From: an uncultured Cellvibrionales bacterium
Lineage (GTDB): Bacteria > Pseudomonadota > Gammaproteobacteria > Pseudomonadales > Dasaniaceae
DNA: 64,000 nucleotides
Direction of reading: 5' to 3'
Assembly: GCA_913019905.1 (NCBI GenBank)
Contig: CAJVZD010000011.1
Span: 1 to 64,000 of the forward strand
The notes beneath the pieces were generated by a model. That model was not told where the DNA came from. It searched no databases and saw only the letters and a list, made by a program, of their open reading frames with translations. How positions within the stretch are numbered: position 1 is the first letter of the stretch; each line of letters starts with the position of its first letter. Shown one piece after another: positions 19,320 through 29,092 of this stretch. The position numbers and the translations under genes were made by a program.

Positions 19320-19402
19320 AAATTAAGACATGTACGGCAGTGAAAAATAAGACAGCGTTAGTAGGCTCACAAACTTAGAAGGCTTTTCTGAGACGCGTAT
19401 GT

Positions 19403-19726
19403 TCAATAGTGCACAGCTAACCATATGGTTTCGATATCCGGAGAGGTCCACTCGACTTTATGCCGGGTATGTGCGGGTATATCAAGGTAATCGCCCTCGC
19501 CCATGCGGACCTTTTTTCCATCCTCGAAGGCGACAATCGCATCTCCTTTCAGCACAACAACCCATTCATTATCGTCTTGATCGTACCAACCTGTTGCCGG
19601 AGAACTGTGGCCCATAGAGGCGATTTTCTCAATTTTAAGACTATTTTTGGCGACCAGCTGCTCCACGACTTCTTTACTACCGGCGCTTACTGAAGATTGG
19701 TAAATATTTCCCGATTTCACAGTCAT
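19403..19726 (-). CDS. Single-domain cupin protein
   Basis: The protein has 107 residues. The two cupin motifs are seen as GWYDQDDNEWVVVLKGDAIVAF (acidic and aromatic ligand positions) and DYLDIPAHTRHKV, whose His pair fits a metal site. It is typical of small cytosolic cupins of unknown substrate, often annotated as 'cupin domain' or phosphoribosylaminoimidazole-type proteins. The start codon CAT/ATG at 19724-19726 lies inside the first unit of the tandem repeat that runs upstream, and the ribosome site CGGAAA is the repeat core. Confidence 0.85.
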   Translation of the reverse strand: MTVKSGNIYQSSVSAGSKEVVEQLVAKNSLKIEKIASMGHSSPATGWYDQDDNEWVVVLKGDAIVAFEDGKKVRMGEGDYLDIPAHTRHKVEWTSPDIETIWLAVHY

Positions 19727-20056
19727 ATAGTTTCCGTTATAAAATAGCCACTGAGTTTCCGTTATAAACAGTCACTGAGTTTCCGTTATAAACAGTCACT
19801 GAGTTTCAGTTATAAATGATCACTCATTTTCGGTTGTTAACAGTCGTTTAATTTCAGATGATAGATAATCATCAATTTTCCGAAAAAGATACGCGCATAG
19901 TTTTTGGTATAGATCGTCATATAATTTCTGGTATAGATCGCCATAGAATTTCCGATAAAGATAATTACTCCCTGCCTTATAGCTGACTATTTACCTTCCT
20001 TACAGACAATTATTTACTTCCCTTATAGATACTTAATTACTTTTCGTCATAGAATC
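19724..20056. repeat. Array of 14 degenerate 22-25-nt tandem repeats starting at the cupin start codon
   Basis: Units begin at 19724, 19749, 19773, 19797, 19821, 19845, 19870, 19894, 19918, 19942, 19966, 19988, 20011 and 20034. The core is TTTCCGTTATAAACAGT preceded by CACTGAG; units 2 and 3 are identical and divergence grows to the right. Read on the minus strand each early unit has GGAAACTCAGTG, a Shine-Dalgarno-like GGAA five bases before a GTG. This mirrors the cupin's own GGAAACTATATG. The 446-nt gap to the S33 hydrolase is almost filled by this array. Confidence 0.9.
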
Positions 20057-20172
20057 AGTGAGACTGACTGCTATTGTTAATAATGGGCTGAATTCTTCGG
20101 CAGTCACAGAACCGCCGATAGCTTGCATTTCGCTAAAAATATCACCTTACTATTTGAAGGAAAAAAGAGTCA

Positions 20173-21735
20173 ATGAATCAGTACTGGAAAAGGATTGTCT
20201 TCAGCTCATTGATGATGAATACCATTATCTCAACATCCACAATTGCTCAAGAACCAAACCATCTGAAAGATCCAAGCTATCAAATAGATCGGGCAGAAGA
20301 CAACACTCAAAAAAGCTATAGCAGCGAATCATGTTATACCTCAGGCCTGTCCCGTCAAGCTCAGTGTTACAGTCTGAAAAGACCTCTTTTTGTTGCCGAC
20401 GCCGACGGCGACTCCATAACACTGGGGGGTATTATCGCTCCAGCACAAGCGCCAACATCGCTAACGGACCCACTAATTATTCTTGTTGGCGGCCCCGGCC
20501 AAGGTGCAAGCGACATGACCGGCGCGCTTCTCCCGCTATTTAACAAAGTCAGAAACAAACGTGACATCGTTTTTTTTGATATTCGCGGCACCGGAAAATC
20601 ATCACCCCTAGCCTGCAGCCCTGAGAAAAAATTATCGCCGCTCACCCATGTATCTATCGAAGAAATGATCACACAGATAAAAATCTGCACCCAAGACAAG
20701 GCAAGGCAAATTACCAGTTATACGTCCATGACCGCCGTTGCAGACCTTGAATCTCTAAGAATGGCGTTGGGCGCGGAACGAATCAACCTATGGGGCGCAT
20801 CCTACGGCACAAGATTGGCCCAACTGTATATGCGCAGCCATCCTGAGCGAGTTAGAACGGCGGTACTGGATGGCCTCGTCCCCTTTAAACCGTCCTACAT
20901 CCAAACTCAGGATACCAACGCATTTGTTTCTTTAAAAACGCTTATCGAAGACTGTAAACAATCAATTGAGTGTAACAAAGCCTTCCCCGAATTTAATCCT
21001 ATCGAGCTGCTAGATAGATTGGGTGACCGGGAACCGATCCGATATCAGCACCCAGTAACAGGAGACGAAATAGTCACCGTGACAAGTCGCTCCGTCGTGG
21101 CGCAAACCTTGTTCAGCAATCTCTACAAGACCCAGTCCCGTGCTTTTATTCCGTGGATCTTAACCCAAGCCGTTGAGCACAATGAGTGGGGACCGATGGC
21201 AACTTTGGCAGTGGATAGCGGTGAATACCTTGGCGTCAAATCCCTTTACACAGGCGCCTATTTTAGCGTTGTATGCTCAGGAGAATTGCGCCGAAATCCT
21301 GCAGAACACAGACAAGCTGATGTGCGCTCTCCCGCCTACGCCTTTTCCAAAGGTGTGCCCAGAAAACAGTTAAAAACCTTATGTGACAATTGGCCCGTCA
21401 GCGATGTCGCCGAAGTCTTACCTGGGCCGACGAAGGCGGCCGAGGAGATACCCGTATTTTTAATTTCCGGTGCGCTCGATCCTATTACCCCCCCAGTCAT
21501 GGCCGACTCGATCATTGTCGAGTTTCCTAAAAGCCGACACCTCATCATTGAAAAAGGCGGGCATATTAATTCTGATCGACCCTGTATGCGCGACCTCATC
21601 TCTGATTTTTTAAGCGATCCAACCGATGCATTCAAGACAATCGATGGCAATAAAATTTGCGAGAATGAGGTTTTTAGTATGCCGTTTGTCACCAACACGC
21701 TAGGCGCTTTTGTCAGGGGCAATCGCAATGATTAG
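20173..21735 (+). CDS. Exported alpha/beta hydrolase, S33 (tripeptidyl/prolyl aminopeptidase-like)
   Basis: The protein has 520 residues. A short N-terminal signal peptide (KRIVFSSLMMNTIISTSTIAQ) is followed by an alpha/beta-hydrolase fold. The oxyanion motif is VGGPGQGA, the nucleophile elbow is LWGASYGTRLA (G-x-S-x-G), and the acid and histidine are near the end in SGALDPITPP and IEKGGHINSDRPC, as in the TAP-like C-terminal domain. Family members release N-terminal peptides or amino acids from short peptides in the periplasm. The ATG has AAGGA upstream. Its last 8 nt overlap the ABC ATPase gene, suggesting an operon with the exporter. Confidence 0.88.
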   Translation: MNQYWKRIVFSSLMMNTIISTSTIAQEPNHLKDPSYQIDRAEDNTQKSYSSESCYTSGLSRQAQCYSLKRPLFVADADGDSITLGGIIAPAQAPTSLTDPLIILVGGPGQGASDMTGALLPLFNKVRNKRDIVFFDIRGTGKSSPLACSPEKKLSPLTHVSIEEMITQIKICTQDKARQITSYTSMTAVADLESLRMALGAERINLWGASYGTRLAQLYMRSHPERVRTAVLDGLVPFKPSYIQTQDTNAFVSLKTLIEDCKQSIECNKAFPEFNPIELLDRLGDREPIRYQHPVTGDEIVTVTSRSVVAQTLFSNLYKTQSRAFIPWILTQAVEHNEWGPMATLAVDSGEYLGVKSLYTGAYFSVVCSGELRRNPAEHRQADVRSPAYAFSKGVPRKQLKTLCDNWPVSDVAEVLPGPTKAAEEIPVFLISGALDPITPPVMADSIIVEFPKSRHLIIEKGGHINSDRPCMRDLISDFLSDPTDAFKTIDGNKICENEVFSMPFVTNTLGAFVRGNRND

Positions 21736-22477
21736 AGTCCGCGGTTTACAAAAGTCTTTCGGGGACGTACAAGCCCTCAAGAATGTGGAATTCCACGTGA
21801 ATCGAGGAGAAATTGTCGCCCTTCTCGGAGGCAATGGTAGCGGTAAAAGTACCAGCATCAATATATTGACAGGCTTATTGAAACCCGATGAGGGTTCGGT
21901 GGACATCCAGGGCATTAATCCTTTCAATGATCCGATTGAGGCACGAAAGAAGATCGGAGTATTTCCCGATAAGCCTGGCCTGTTTAACTACCTAACAGTC
22001 AAAGAACACCTGGCATTTTTTGCCGCGCTACATGGTATGGAGGGAAAGAAAAAGCGAGAGGCAGTCGACCGAACTTTATCTATGCTGGGCATGGAAGATA
22101 TTGCTAATCGTATCAGCAAAGGTTTTAGTCATGGTCAGAGCGTAAAATTAGCTTTGGGCCGCGCTATGGTGCATTCACCAGATTATCTGATCATGGACGA
22201 ACCAACGAGAGGGCTGGACGTTTTCGCGGTAAGAAATGTAAGGGAAATATTACTGCGCCTGCGAGACAGCGGCACCGGAATTTTGTTTTCCAGCCATGTG
22301 ATGCAGGAAGTTGAATTACTAGCGAACCGGGTTGCGGTTATAGCCGATGGAGAAGTTCACACTGAGGGCCCGCCCCTCTCACTCATCGAAGAAACCCGTA
22401 CCAGTAATCTCGAAGACGCCTTTATCGCCATAGTCCGAAAATCATCGGCAGCCATTACAGACGGAAGACAAGAATGA
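21728..22477 (+). CDS. ABC transporter ATP-binding protein (NatA-like)
   Basis: The protein has 249 residues from ATG 21728, which has AGGGGC upstream; an in-frame TTG at 21710 is less likely. Walker A is LLGGNGSGKST, the Q-loop region FPDKPGLFNYLTVKEH, the signature FSHGQSVKLALGRA (a variant of LSGGQ), Walker B YLIMDEPTRGLDV and the H-loop ILFSSHVMQEVE. It is the cytosolic ATPase of an ABC-2 exporter with the permease that follows. The gene overlaps both neighbours (8 nt and 4 nt). Confidence 0.95.
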   Translation: MIRVRGLQKSFGDVQALKNVEFHVNRGEIVALLGGNGSGKSTSINILTGLLKPDEGSVDIQGINPFNDPIEARKKIGVFPDKPGLFNYLTVKEHLAFFAALHGMEGKKKREAVDRTLSMLGMEDIANRISKGFSHGQSVKLALGRAMVHSPDYLIMDEPTRGLDVFAVRNVREILLRLRDSGTGILFSSHVMQEVELLANRVAVIADGEVHTEGPPLSLIEETRTSNLEDAFIAIVRKSSAAITDGRQE

Positions 22478-23598
22478 CACTCATCAAAACGATAAAAGTA
22501 ATTCTCTTTAAAGAGCTGCTGGAAGTCGTACGCGATCGTCGCTCGCTCACCTCCGCCATATTGCTCAGCGTGTTGATGCCAGTCTTTATGTTAGCGGGTT
22601 ACTATTTCGCGGCACAGGAGGAGAAAAAGGCTCAAACCGCAGAAATTAGAATATCCGGCGCCCAAAATGCCCCCTCGTTAATCTCTTTTTTGGCGTCAAA
22701 GGGCTTAACACAGGGCGACGAAAGTGAATTAGAACTCATTATTCCAGAAGATTACCGTAACAAACTGTCCAGCGGCTATCGCGCTACAGTGACCATTCGA
22801 GGCGATATGTCTAGCAACAATACGGTCACTGCCCGGCTATTTGGGAATATTCAATTGTTTGCCTCACAAATCGCCGGGAGCCGCCTGGTCGCAAGAGGCG
22901 TATCACCCGTCGTTATGAATCCCATCAACGTCAATAAACAGGACACCGGAGAAGCCTCTTCCATTGCACGGTTTGTCGCGCCATTGTTTGTTTTTATGTT
23001 ACTGATGACACCGATCTATTCTGTGATGCCCGCCTGTATTGATTGCACCGCCGGCGAACGGGAACGCCACGGGCTGTATCCATTACTTTTGCAGCCCATT
23101 GCACCTATCAGTATTCCGATCGGCAAATGGCTTATGCTCATTACCGTTGGTATGTCCGGCTTACTGCTGGCCATCTGCTCAGGTTTTGTTGCTTATGACA
23201 ATATCGAGTTTAACGGTATGACTCTTGGTCTGAACCTAACTGTTGTGAGCGCTGCGCTTTTTTTACTCGTTGCGCTACCCACTATCGCTTTGTTGTCTGC
23301 CATGATGATGGGAGTGGCGACTTTCGCAAAAACCTTTAAAGAGGGCCAAACGTACGTCGGCCTGGCTACAATTTTCCCGGTTTTTATCGCAGGCGTTGGA
23401 TCGATCGCCGATGACAAGTACCAGGCGTTTTTACCCCTGTGGGCCGAGGCGACATTGTTGGGGAATGTGTTATCGGGCACTGAAACCCATTGGCTACCGT
23501 GGCTATTTACCGTTTTCTGTTATGGCCTGCTGATTAGTGCTTTCTTGTTCTGGATGAGCCGGTCGATTCAACGGCAAGCGCTGGAGTCTTCAAATTAA
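22474..23598 (+). CDS. ABC-2 type transporter permease (NatB-like)
   Basis: The protein has 374 residues. One helix near the N-terminus (ILLSVLMPVFMLAGYYFA) is followed by a large extracytoplasmic loop (about 50-160). A block of five or so helices follows (FVAPLFVFMLLMTPIYSVMPA to WLFTVFCYGLLISAFLFWM), with the CTAGERERHGLYPLLLQPI stretch typical of ABC-2/NatB permeases. It starts inside the stop of the ATPase gene (ATGA overlap). NatAB in Bacillus exports Na+; the substrate here is unknown, and the pairing with a secreted peptidase-like enzyme could mean peptide or antibiotic export. Confidence 0.92.
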   Translation: MTLIKTIKVILFKELLEVVRDRRSLTSAILLSVLMPVFMLAGYYFAAQEEKKAQTAEIRISGAQNAPSLISFLASKGLTQGDESELELIIPEDYRNKLSSGYRATVTIRGDMSSNNTVTARLFGNIQLFASQIAGSRLVARGVSPVVMNPINVNKQDTGEASSIARFVAPLFVFMLLMTPIYSVMPACIDCTAGERERHGLYPLLLQPIAPISIPIGKWLMLITVGMSGLLLAICSGFVAYDNIEFNGMTLGLNLTVVSAALFLLVALPTIALLSAMMMGVATFAKTFKEGQTYVGLATIFPVFIAGVGSIADDKYQAFLPLWAEATLLGNVLSGTETHWLPWLFTVFCYGLLISAFLFWMSRSIQRQALESSN

Positions 23599-23638
23599 CG
23601 CACGCCCTTAACGTAATCGGACAGTAGTCAGCTTAGCT

Positions 23639-23690
23639 GTGGGATACCCTTAGGAGGGCGTGGGGTTTCAACCGACTAAGGGCATCCCAC
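23639..23690. terminator. Inverted repeat after the ABC operon, possible bidirectional terminator
   Basis: GTGGGATACCCTTAG (23639-23653) and CTAAGGGCATCCCAC (23676-23690) match at 14 of 15 positions around a 22-nt loop. It lies between convergent genes (the ABC permease and the SDR gene), where a shared terminator is expected. No clear T-run follows. Confidence 0.5.
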
Positions 23691-23826
23691 ATCGAAGATG
23701 ACGGGGACCTGTGGTGCAGCTAAAGCCTTGCACTAAAGTGCATAGTTTTTACTAATGAGCTGCGGCAATAAAACGGCCCTAATTGCGAGCCGTTATCGTC
23801 GTTCTTCATTCGTAACGTGATGAATG

Positions 23827-24723
23827 TTATTCAGCCTCACCCTGCAGCATCATGGGCAAAGACATTGCGCCTTCATCAGCTTGAATCGTTGGGCTTTGCG
23901 CGGCCGCGTCATAGGCTTGATGTACCCGTTCGGCTTTAGCTTCCGACACAACTTTCCAATTGGGGTGAGTAAAAATATAAAGCGCATCTTGCTCCATACT
24001 CTCGACCACCCACTTACCCACCGTGTCGGGTGATACCCCAGCAGCCAGCGCCTCGGCAACCATACCTTCTGCATCATCGAGCATACCCGTTTGGTCGGTC
24101 ACAGCTTCTGCACCACCTGGATGATTTCGCCGACTATTAATAATTTGCGTGTTTACCCATCCAGGACAAAGAACTCCAACGCCGATACCTTGAGGTGCCA
24201 GCTCAGCATTCATGGATTCGCTATAACCGACCACTGCAAACTTGGTCGCCGCGTACGGGCCCATACCCGGAGCGCCTACTTGACCCGCCATTGATGCTGT
24301 ATTGATAATGTAACCGCCTTCACCGTGCTCTTTAATTAAGGGAACAAAAGTTTCACAACCGTAAACCACACCCATAAGGTTAACATCGACAGTCCATTTC
24401 CAATCTTCCAGTGAAATGGTTCCGGTTTCGCCGCCGCCGCCGCCAACGCCGGCATTGTTGACAATAACGTGAACTTTTCCAAATACTTCAATCGTTTTGT
24501 TGGCGGCGTTTCTGACAGCGTCAACATCGGAGACATCACAAACAACGCCTTCAACGCCACCATTGCTGTCGCGCAAGCTTGCTACAGCCTTTTCTAACGG
24601 CTCTTTTTCGATATCCGCCATCATGACCTTCATACCGCGCGCAGCAAAAGCCTTCGCGATACCAAGACCAATGCCACTTGCGGCACCCGTGACAAACGCG
24701 ACCTTTCCTTCAAACTCTTTCAT
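23827..24723 (-). CDS. Short-chain dehydrogenase/reductase
   Basis: The protein has 298 residues. This is a classical SDR: the cofactor motif VTGAASGIGLG (11-21) with Asp37 (MMADIEK) favouring NAD(H), VNNAG at 88-92, catalytic Ser144 and the YAATK motif (Tyr157, Lys161). The C-terminal ~60 residues extend the core. The substrate (an alcohol or ketone, possibly fatty or steroid-like) is not fixed. The ATG has AGGA at good spacing. It stands alone, convergent with the ABC operon. Confidence 0.9.
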   Translation of the reverse strand: MKEFEGKVAFVTGAASGIGLGIAKAFAARGMKVMMADIEKEPLEKAVASLRDSNGGVEGVVCDVSDVDAVRNAANKTIEVFGKVHVIVNNAGVGGGGGETGTISLEDWKWTVDVNLMGVVYGCETFVPLIKEHGEGGYIINTASMAGQVGAPGMGPYAATKFAVVGYSESMNAELAPQGIGVGVLCPGWVNTQIINSRRNHPGGAEAVTDQTGMLDDAEGMVAEALAAGVSPDTVGKWVVESMEQDALYIFTHPNWKVVSEAKAERVHQAYDAAAQSPTIQADEGAMSLPMMLQGEAE

Positions 24724-24969
24724 ACAGGATTCCTAATTGATATGTTCTAGAAATGTTCCAAAAACATTTTGTGCCAACATTCGAAAAACTAACTATACAC
24801 TATCAAGATCACGGAAAACTCGATACACCGATTATTAACTAAGTTGTAATCTACACGCTTATTCAAGCGTATTTCCGAAGGAAATCCAGACACAAAATCC
24901 CGTCGAGTGCCTACCAGATGACCCAAGTATTTGGTATTACACACTGATTTCATTATGACTAGGAGGCAC

Positions 24970-27549
24970 TTAACTGCCTGTATCCAACGCGCTGGCAATG
25001 ACTAATTGCAAATTCTGTGCATGTGCCGCGGTTTCAATATTAACGCTGCGTTTGCGTTTCTGCTCTTTTTGAATGGAGTTCAAGGCGTAAACGGCCATAT
25101 TTTGCGAGGGCGTATCGTAGCCGTTCTTTCCGTTAGTACCGACCATTGTCACCAGTCGATTGACGTATTCCATTTGCAAATTCTGTCGAAAACTATTCAC
25201 ATTACCGCGCCCTTCCGCCGCAAAGATTGCATCAGTTAATTCGGTAATGAACATCGACACATCATATTCATTTCCGTACAACCGCGTATCTGTTAATCGC
25301 TTCATCACGACCGGGTGCATAATGTGGTCCAGTACGTTCTTTTGAAGATTAAGAACCAGATCGTGTATTTTGGGATCTTCAGTGCCGCCCATGAAATTAA
25401 AACCTCGACGCTGCTGCGCAAGGTGACGATAAAGATCTTGCGGGGCAGAAAAAGATGTTGGTGAAAATACCTTGGCTTTCAGTACGGACATCGATTTTTT
25501 CTGTCGCTCCAGGGACACCGGCGTAAATGGAGCCGCAGCGCCAGGTTGCCCGGACATGCCCCGATCGACATAGACGCCTCCTATATAGCGGGAAATGACG
25601 GCCGCGGCTTGACGCCATTCAGTCATTAACATGCGATAGGCATCCAGGGTTTCCTGGTAAGACTTGCCTTTATCAGGATAGTGATCAACCATATCGTTCA
25701 TGGTCACTTTTACTAAATCGATACGATCGGCCGCATAAGTCACCGCGTCGGAACTCATATCATAGATGTTAACCCGCGGATCAATCGCTTTGCCCGGTGC
25801 ACGCATATCATCGGCGTCGTTACCAAAAGCTAACTGTGGCTCTGTCGACCTAACGAGTATCGATTGAAGACGGTTCTCTTCGGCAAGGTCATCATTCAGA
25901 TGGGACGAGTAACCGTACTCAATAGCCCAGACGTCATAAGGCCCAGGTTTTGTCGGGTAAAATTGCGTTTGCGTTTTCCCTCGCGGCGCGAAATTGACTG
26001 ATGGGTAATCCATCACCGAGCTGCTCAATCCCAGCTTCGCTACCACATCAGAGTCAAAAGCCTGTTCTGGCGACAACAGTTGGGTTGCTTTCATATTGTG
26101 ATTTAAGCCCAGGGTATGACCGAGTTCGTGTAATATCAGGTAATGTATCGCGTCGCTAGTTAATTGTTTTTCAAGATCGACACCAAGCCCCCCAACTTCA
26201 GCTGCCACCATACCAAATAGGGTGCTATTTTTTAGGCTCTGTCCGAGCATGCAATAACGACCCGAATCCAAGGTGTGCCCTAACAGCGATCGTTCTGATC
26301 CAGAAGATGACCCTGAAGATAATAATTGACGGGTGCGTTGGTATCGACTCAAAAAGGAATACTCCAACATCACATCTGCACCAATTATCTCGCCGGTGCG
26401 CGGATTCGAGAAACTCGGCCCATAGCCACCAAAAGGTGGATTGGGCGACGCCGTCCAGCGCAACACGTTATAGCGGATGTCTCCTGCATCCCAACTGGCG
26501 TCTTCCGGTTGCACTTTTACCACTATCGCATTTTTAAAACCGATGTTTTCAAAAACAGGATTCCAACTTAGCGCGGCGCTCTTAATAAGCTCCCTATATT
26601 CGAGCGGAGTGGTGTTTTCTATCCACCACGTGATGGGCGTCACCGGTTCCGATAACTCTGCTAGAGGGTCCTTTTTAACAAGATTCCAACGTTCGATAAA
26701 ATCTCGAAAAGGCGTTGCACTGAATGAGGTCAACTCGGTTGTCTCGGTGTAAAAATACCCAACGCGAGGGTCGTCGCGGCGGGGTTTGTAATTATTCACA
26801 GGCATTTCTATTAGGCTATGTAAAACGCGAATAGGAACGTTGCGGGCATCCGTAACATCATCTCCACCCAATACGGCCGGCGCTTCCTGACTGAACACGT
26901 ACTCAACTTCCAGATCTGTGTTTTGAGGATAACTGCGTACTCCAATAAACTTGCTTTTACTATCGGATAACTTGCCTAGGGTAAAGTTTGTTTTAGGATC
27001 GGCATCGGGATCAACAGGAGGTTTAATTTGTAAAAGCGCTTCTGTCAAAAACACTTTGTCTACATTGATTAGAATCTCACCAGTGGACTCATCTTCGGCA
27101 AGGATTTTTTCGACCGCCATTATACCTTTTGAAATATTCGCATCTGCTGCTTTTGACAAGGCGTTAGCTGGATCGAAGTAGTACGCTGTATTTTCACGAA
27201 CAAATTCGATTCTATCGAAATAGCGGCGCAGGGATAGGACCCCATTGTCAAGATACGCACCTCTAAAATACCCGGCTTCTACAGCGCCATTGGACGCATT
27301 TGCAAAATAGATGAACTCCTTGTCTAATTGCTCCTTCTTTATCAACATTAAGACTTCGCCGGTTTTGTTGTCCTGGAATAGGGTAAAAAGTCCTTCTTTC
27401 CGCAGACTATTCTCGGTCAGCTCAGCGACCGTTTTTTCCTTTTCTGGCTCGTCATCGCCCTTCTTGTCCTCCGCAAACATGACGGGAGTCTTAATTAGAA
27501 AACACACCAGCAGTAAATAATTTAAATAGAGGAATATACGGTTTTTCAT
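24970..27549 (-). CDS. Secreted zinc-dependent metalloprotease (DUF5117/DUF5118 type)
   Basis: The protein has 859 residues with a signal peptide (FLYLNYLLLVCFLIKTPVMFA). A long beta-rich N-terminal part (DUF5117/5118-like; ELTENSLRKEGLFTLFQDNKTGE) leads to the metzincin zinc site HELGHTLGLNHN (His474, Glu475, His478, His484) and a downstream Met-turn candidate SSVMDYPSVNFAP. The C-terminal third is helical. Such large gluzincin/metzincin-like proteins are periplasmic or outer-membrane associated and thought to degrade peptides; direct substrates are unknown. The ATG follows GGAAAG. It is monocistronic. Confidence 0.9.
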   Translation of the reverse strand: MKNRIFLYLNYLLLVCFLIKTPVMFAEDKKGDDEPEKEKTVAELTENSLRKEGLFTLFQDNKTGEVLMLIKKEQLDKEFIYFANASNGAVEAGYFRGAYLDNGVLSLRRYFDRIEFVRENTAYYFDPANALSKAADANISKGIMAVEKILAEDESTGEILINVDKVFLTEALLQIKPPVDPDADPKTNFTLGKLSDSKSKFIGVRSYPQNTDLEVEYVFSQEAPAVLGGDDVTDARNVPIRVLHSLIEMPVNNYKPRRDDPRVGYFYTETTELTSFSATPFRDFIERWNLVKKDPLAELSEPVTPITWWIENTTPLEYRELIKSAALSWNPVFENIGFKNAIVVKVQPEDASWDAGDIRYNVLRWTASPNPPFGGYGPSFSNPRTGEIIGADVMLEYSFLSRYQRTRQLLSSGSSSGSERSLLGHTLDSGRYCMLGQSLKNSTLFGMVAAEVGGLGVDLEKQLTSDAIHYLILHELGHTLGLNHNMKATQLLSPEQAFDSDVVAKLGLSSSVMDYPSVNFAPRGKTQTQFYPTKPGPYDVWAIEYGYSSHLNDDLAEENRLQSILVRSTEPQLAFGNDADDMRAPGKAIDPRVNIYDMSSDAVTYAADRIDLVKVTMNDMVDHYPDKGKSYQETLDAYRMLMTEWRQAAAVISRYIGGVYVDRGMSGQPGAAAPFTPVSLERQKKSMSVLKAKVFSPTSFSAPQDLYRHLAQQRRGFNFMGGTEDPKIHDLVLNLQKNVLDHIMHPVVMKRLTDTRLYGNEYDVSMFITELTDAIFAAEGRGNVNSFRQNLQMEYVNRLVTMVGTNGKNGYDTPSQNMAVYALNSIQKEQKRKRSVNIETAAHAQNLQLVIASALDTGS

Positions 27550-27727
27550 TTCAACTTTCCGCTCTTACGTTAATCTTGGTTTTTATTTTATCAGTTTATT
27601 TCCATTCGACGCCGACTACGCACGCTTACCACGCTCAATAGACCGTCCAATGGAAAACTTTTATCTGCATTATGCTACATCAGACTTGTCCAATAAAGCA
27701 CAATGATTTCTCAGTAATAACACTCGC

Positions 27728-28321
27728 TTATGCAAAAACCGGGTACAGTGATGTCAGCAGTAAAACGGCCATTGTGATGTTAAACGCGCGCAGACGAAGA
27801 TTACTGGTAAGAATGCGGCGAAGCTGCTGTCCCATAACAGTCCAAACACTGACCGATGGCAGATTGATTAACCCAAAAATCCCCGCCACAATAGCCACGG
27901 AAACAAAACTTCTCGACGGCGCATACACGCTGATAGCGGTAAGTGCCATGGTCCAGGCTTTTGGATTTATCCACTGAAACAATACCGCCTGTACAAAAGA
28001 AAACGGTGTCGACCTAACATTGCTATTGTCGATTGGATCTACTGCTGTTGCCATTTTAAAAGACAAATAGAGCAAGTATGTCACGCTGATTATTTTTAAA
28101 ATTTGGTAACTCGGCGGATAAATGTCGAAAAGCTGCATAAGTCCCACACCGACCATAACCACCATAAAAACAAAGCCCAAGCCCACTCCTAACATATGTG
28201 GTATGGTTCGACGAAAGCCAAAGTTGGCTCCCGAAGACATCAACATCAAATTGTTGGGCCCCGGCGTAATTGAAGAGACAAAGGCAAAGATCATTAAGGC
28301 AGTCAGAAGTTCATAGTTCAT
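27728..28321 (-). CDS. LysE/RhtB family amino-acid exporter
   Basis: The protein has 197 residues with about six transmembrane helices. The family signature is seen near the N-terminus: FVSSITPGPNNLMLMSSGANFGFRRTIPHMLG, with the conserved TPGPN. WINPKAWTMALTAISVY matches the second conserved block. It exports amino acids or their derivatives out of the cytoplasm. It is divergent from an Lrp/AsnC regulator, the usual control partner for such exporters, with 133 nt between the starts. Confidence 0.93.
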   Translation of the reverse strand: MNYELLTALMIFAFVSSITPGPNNLMLMSSGANFGFRRTIPHMLGVGLGFVFMVVMVGVGLMQLFDIYPPSYQILKIISVTYLLYLSFKMATAVDPIDNSNVRSTPFSFVQAVLFQWINPKAWTMALTAISVYAPSRSFVSVAIVAGIFGLINLPSVSVWTVMGQQLRRILTSNLRLRAFNITMAVLLLTSLYPVFA

Positions 28322-28454
28322 GATGTTATTCGTTTCGTTGCTATCGGAATAGTCCGACTGTTATCGCCGCCTATCGGCTTGGCTTGCAATTATAGTTACA
28401 TATTGGAGAATTTAACTTGCTTTATCAGTCTAATATTGAGTAAATTTGCAACTT

Positions 28455-28907
28455 ATGAATCGATTAGACAGAATTAGCGACAAAATATTGTCAGAGCTGG
28501 AATCTGACGGCCGAATTAGTAACCTGGAGCTTGCTTCGCGCGTGGGCCTCTCTCCGTCGGCGTGTCTAAGGCGAGTGCAGGAGCTAGAGCGTACCGGGAT
28601 CATAAAAGGTTATCGAGCTATACTAGACCACGGTAAATTAGGCATAGGCTGCATTGCTTATATTGCCGTTGGTTTGTCTGACCACACAAAGAAATCACAA
28701 GTTGCTTTTGAAAAAGCCATAGTACGTTCACCGGAAGTTCGGGAATGTCATAATGTCACCGGCTCTTATGAATATATGTTGCGGGTAGAGACTGCAGACT
28801 TAGCTGCATATAAGACTTTCCACACGGATGTATTAGGCACTTTGCCTCAGGTCAATTCAATCACAACCTATGTCGTTATGGATTCGGCAAAAGACGTTCG
28901 CTCATAG
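28455..28907 (+). CDS. Lrp/AsnC family transcriptional regulator
   Basis: The protein has 150 residues from ATG 28455; an in-frame TTG at 28446 is less likely. The N-terminal winged helix reads RISDKILSELESDGRISNLELASRVGLSPSACLRRVQELE. The C-terminal RAM/AsnC effector domain has the beta-alpha-beta pattern with VRECHNVTGSYEYMLRVET. It is expected to sense an amino acid and control the divergent LysE-type exporter, and itself, from the shared 133-nt region. The effector is not predictable. Confidence 0.93.
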   Translation: MNRLDRISDKILSELESDGRISNLELASRVGLSPSACLRRVQELERTGIIKGYRAILDHGKLGIGCIAYIAVGLSDHTKKSQVAFEKAIVRSPEVRECHNVTGSYEYMLRVETADLAAYKTFHTDVLGTLPQVNSITTYVVMDSAKDVRS

Positions 28908-29092
28908 CGAGTCGGCTGCCCCACTCTTTAGCAATACGAGCAAGCAGATTTTCACTACTAAGGACGATAAATTTAAGAGAGACGCTGAAGCCCTATCGGA
29001 ATCAACGACTTTACACAAATTATCAACAGCCAGTCTTTCGCCCATCGAATTCGACCGGTAATGTCATATGCCGTATTCAATCACTAGCCCGA

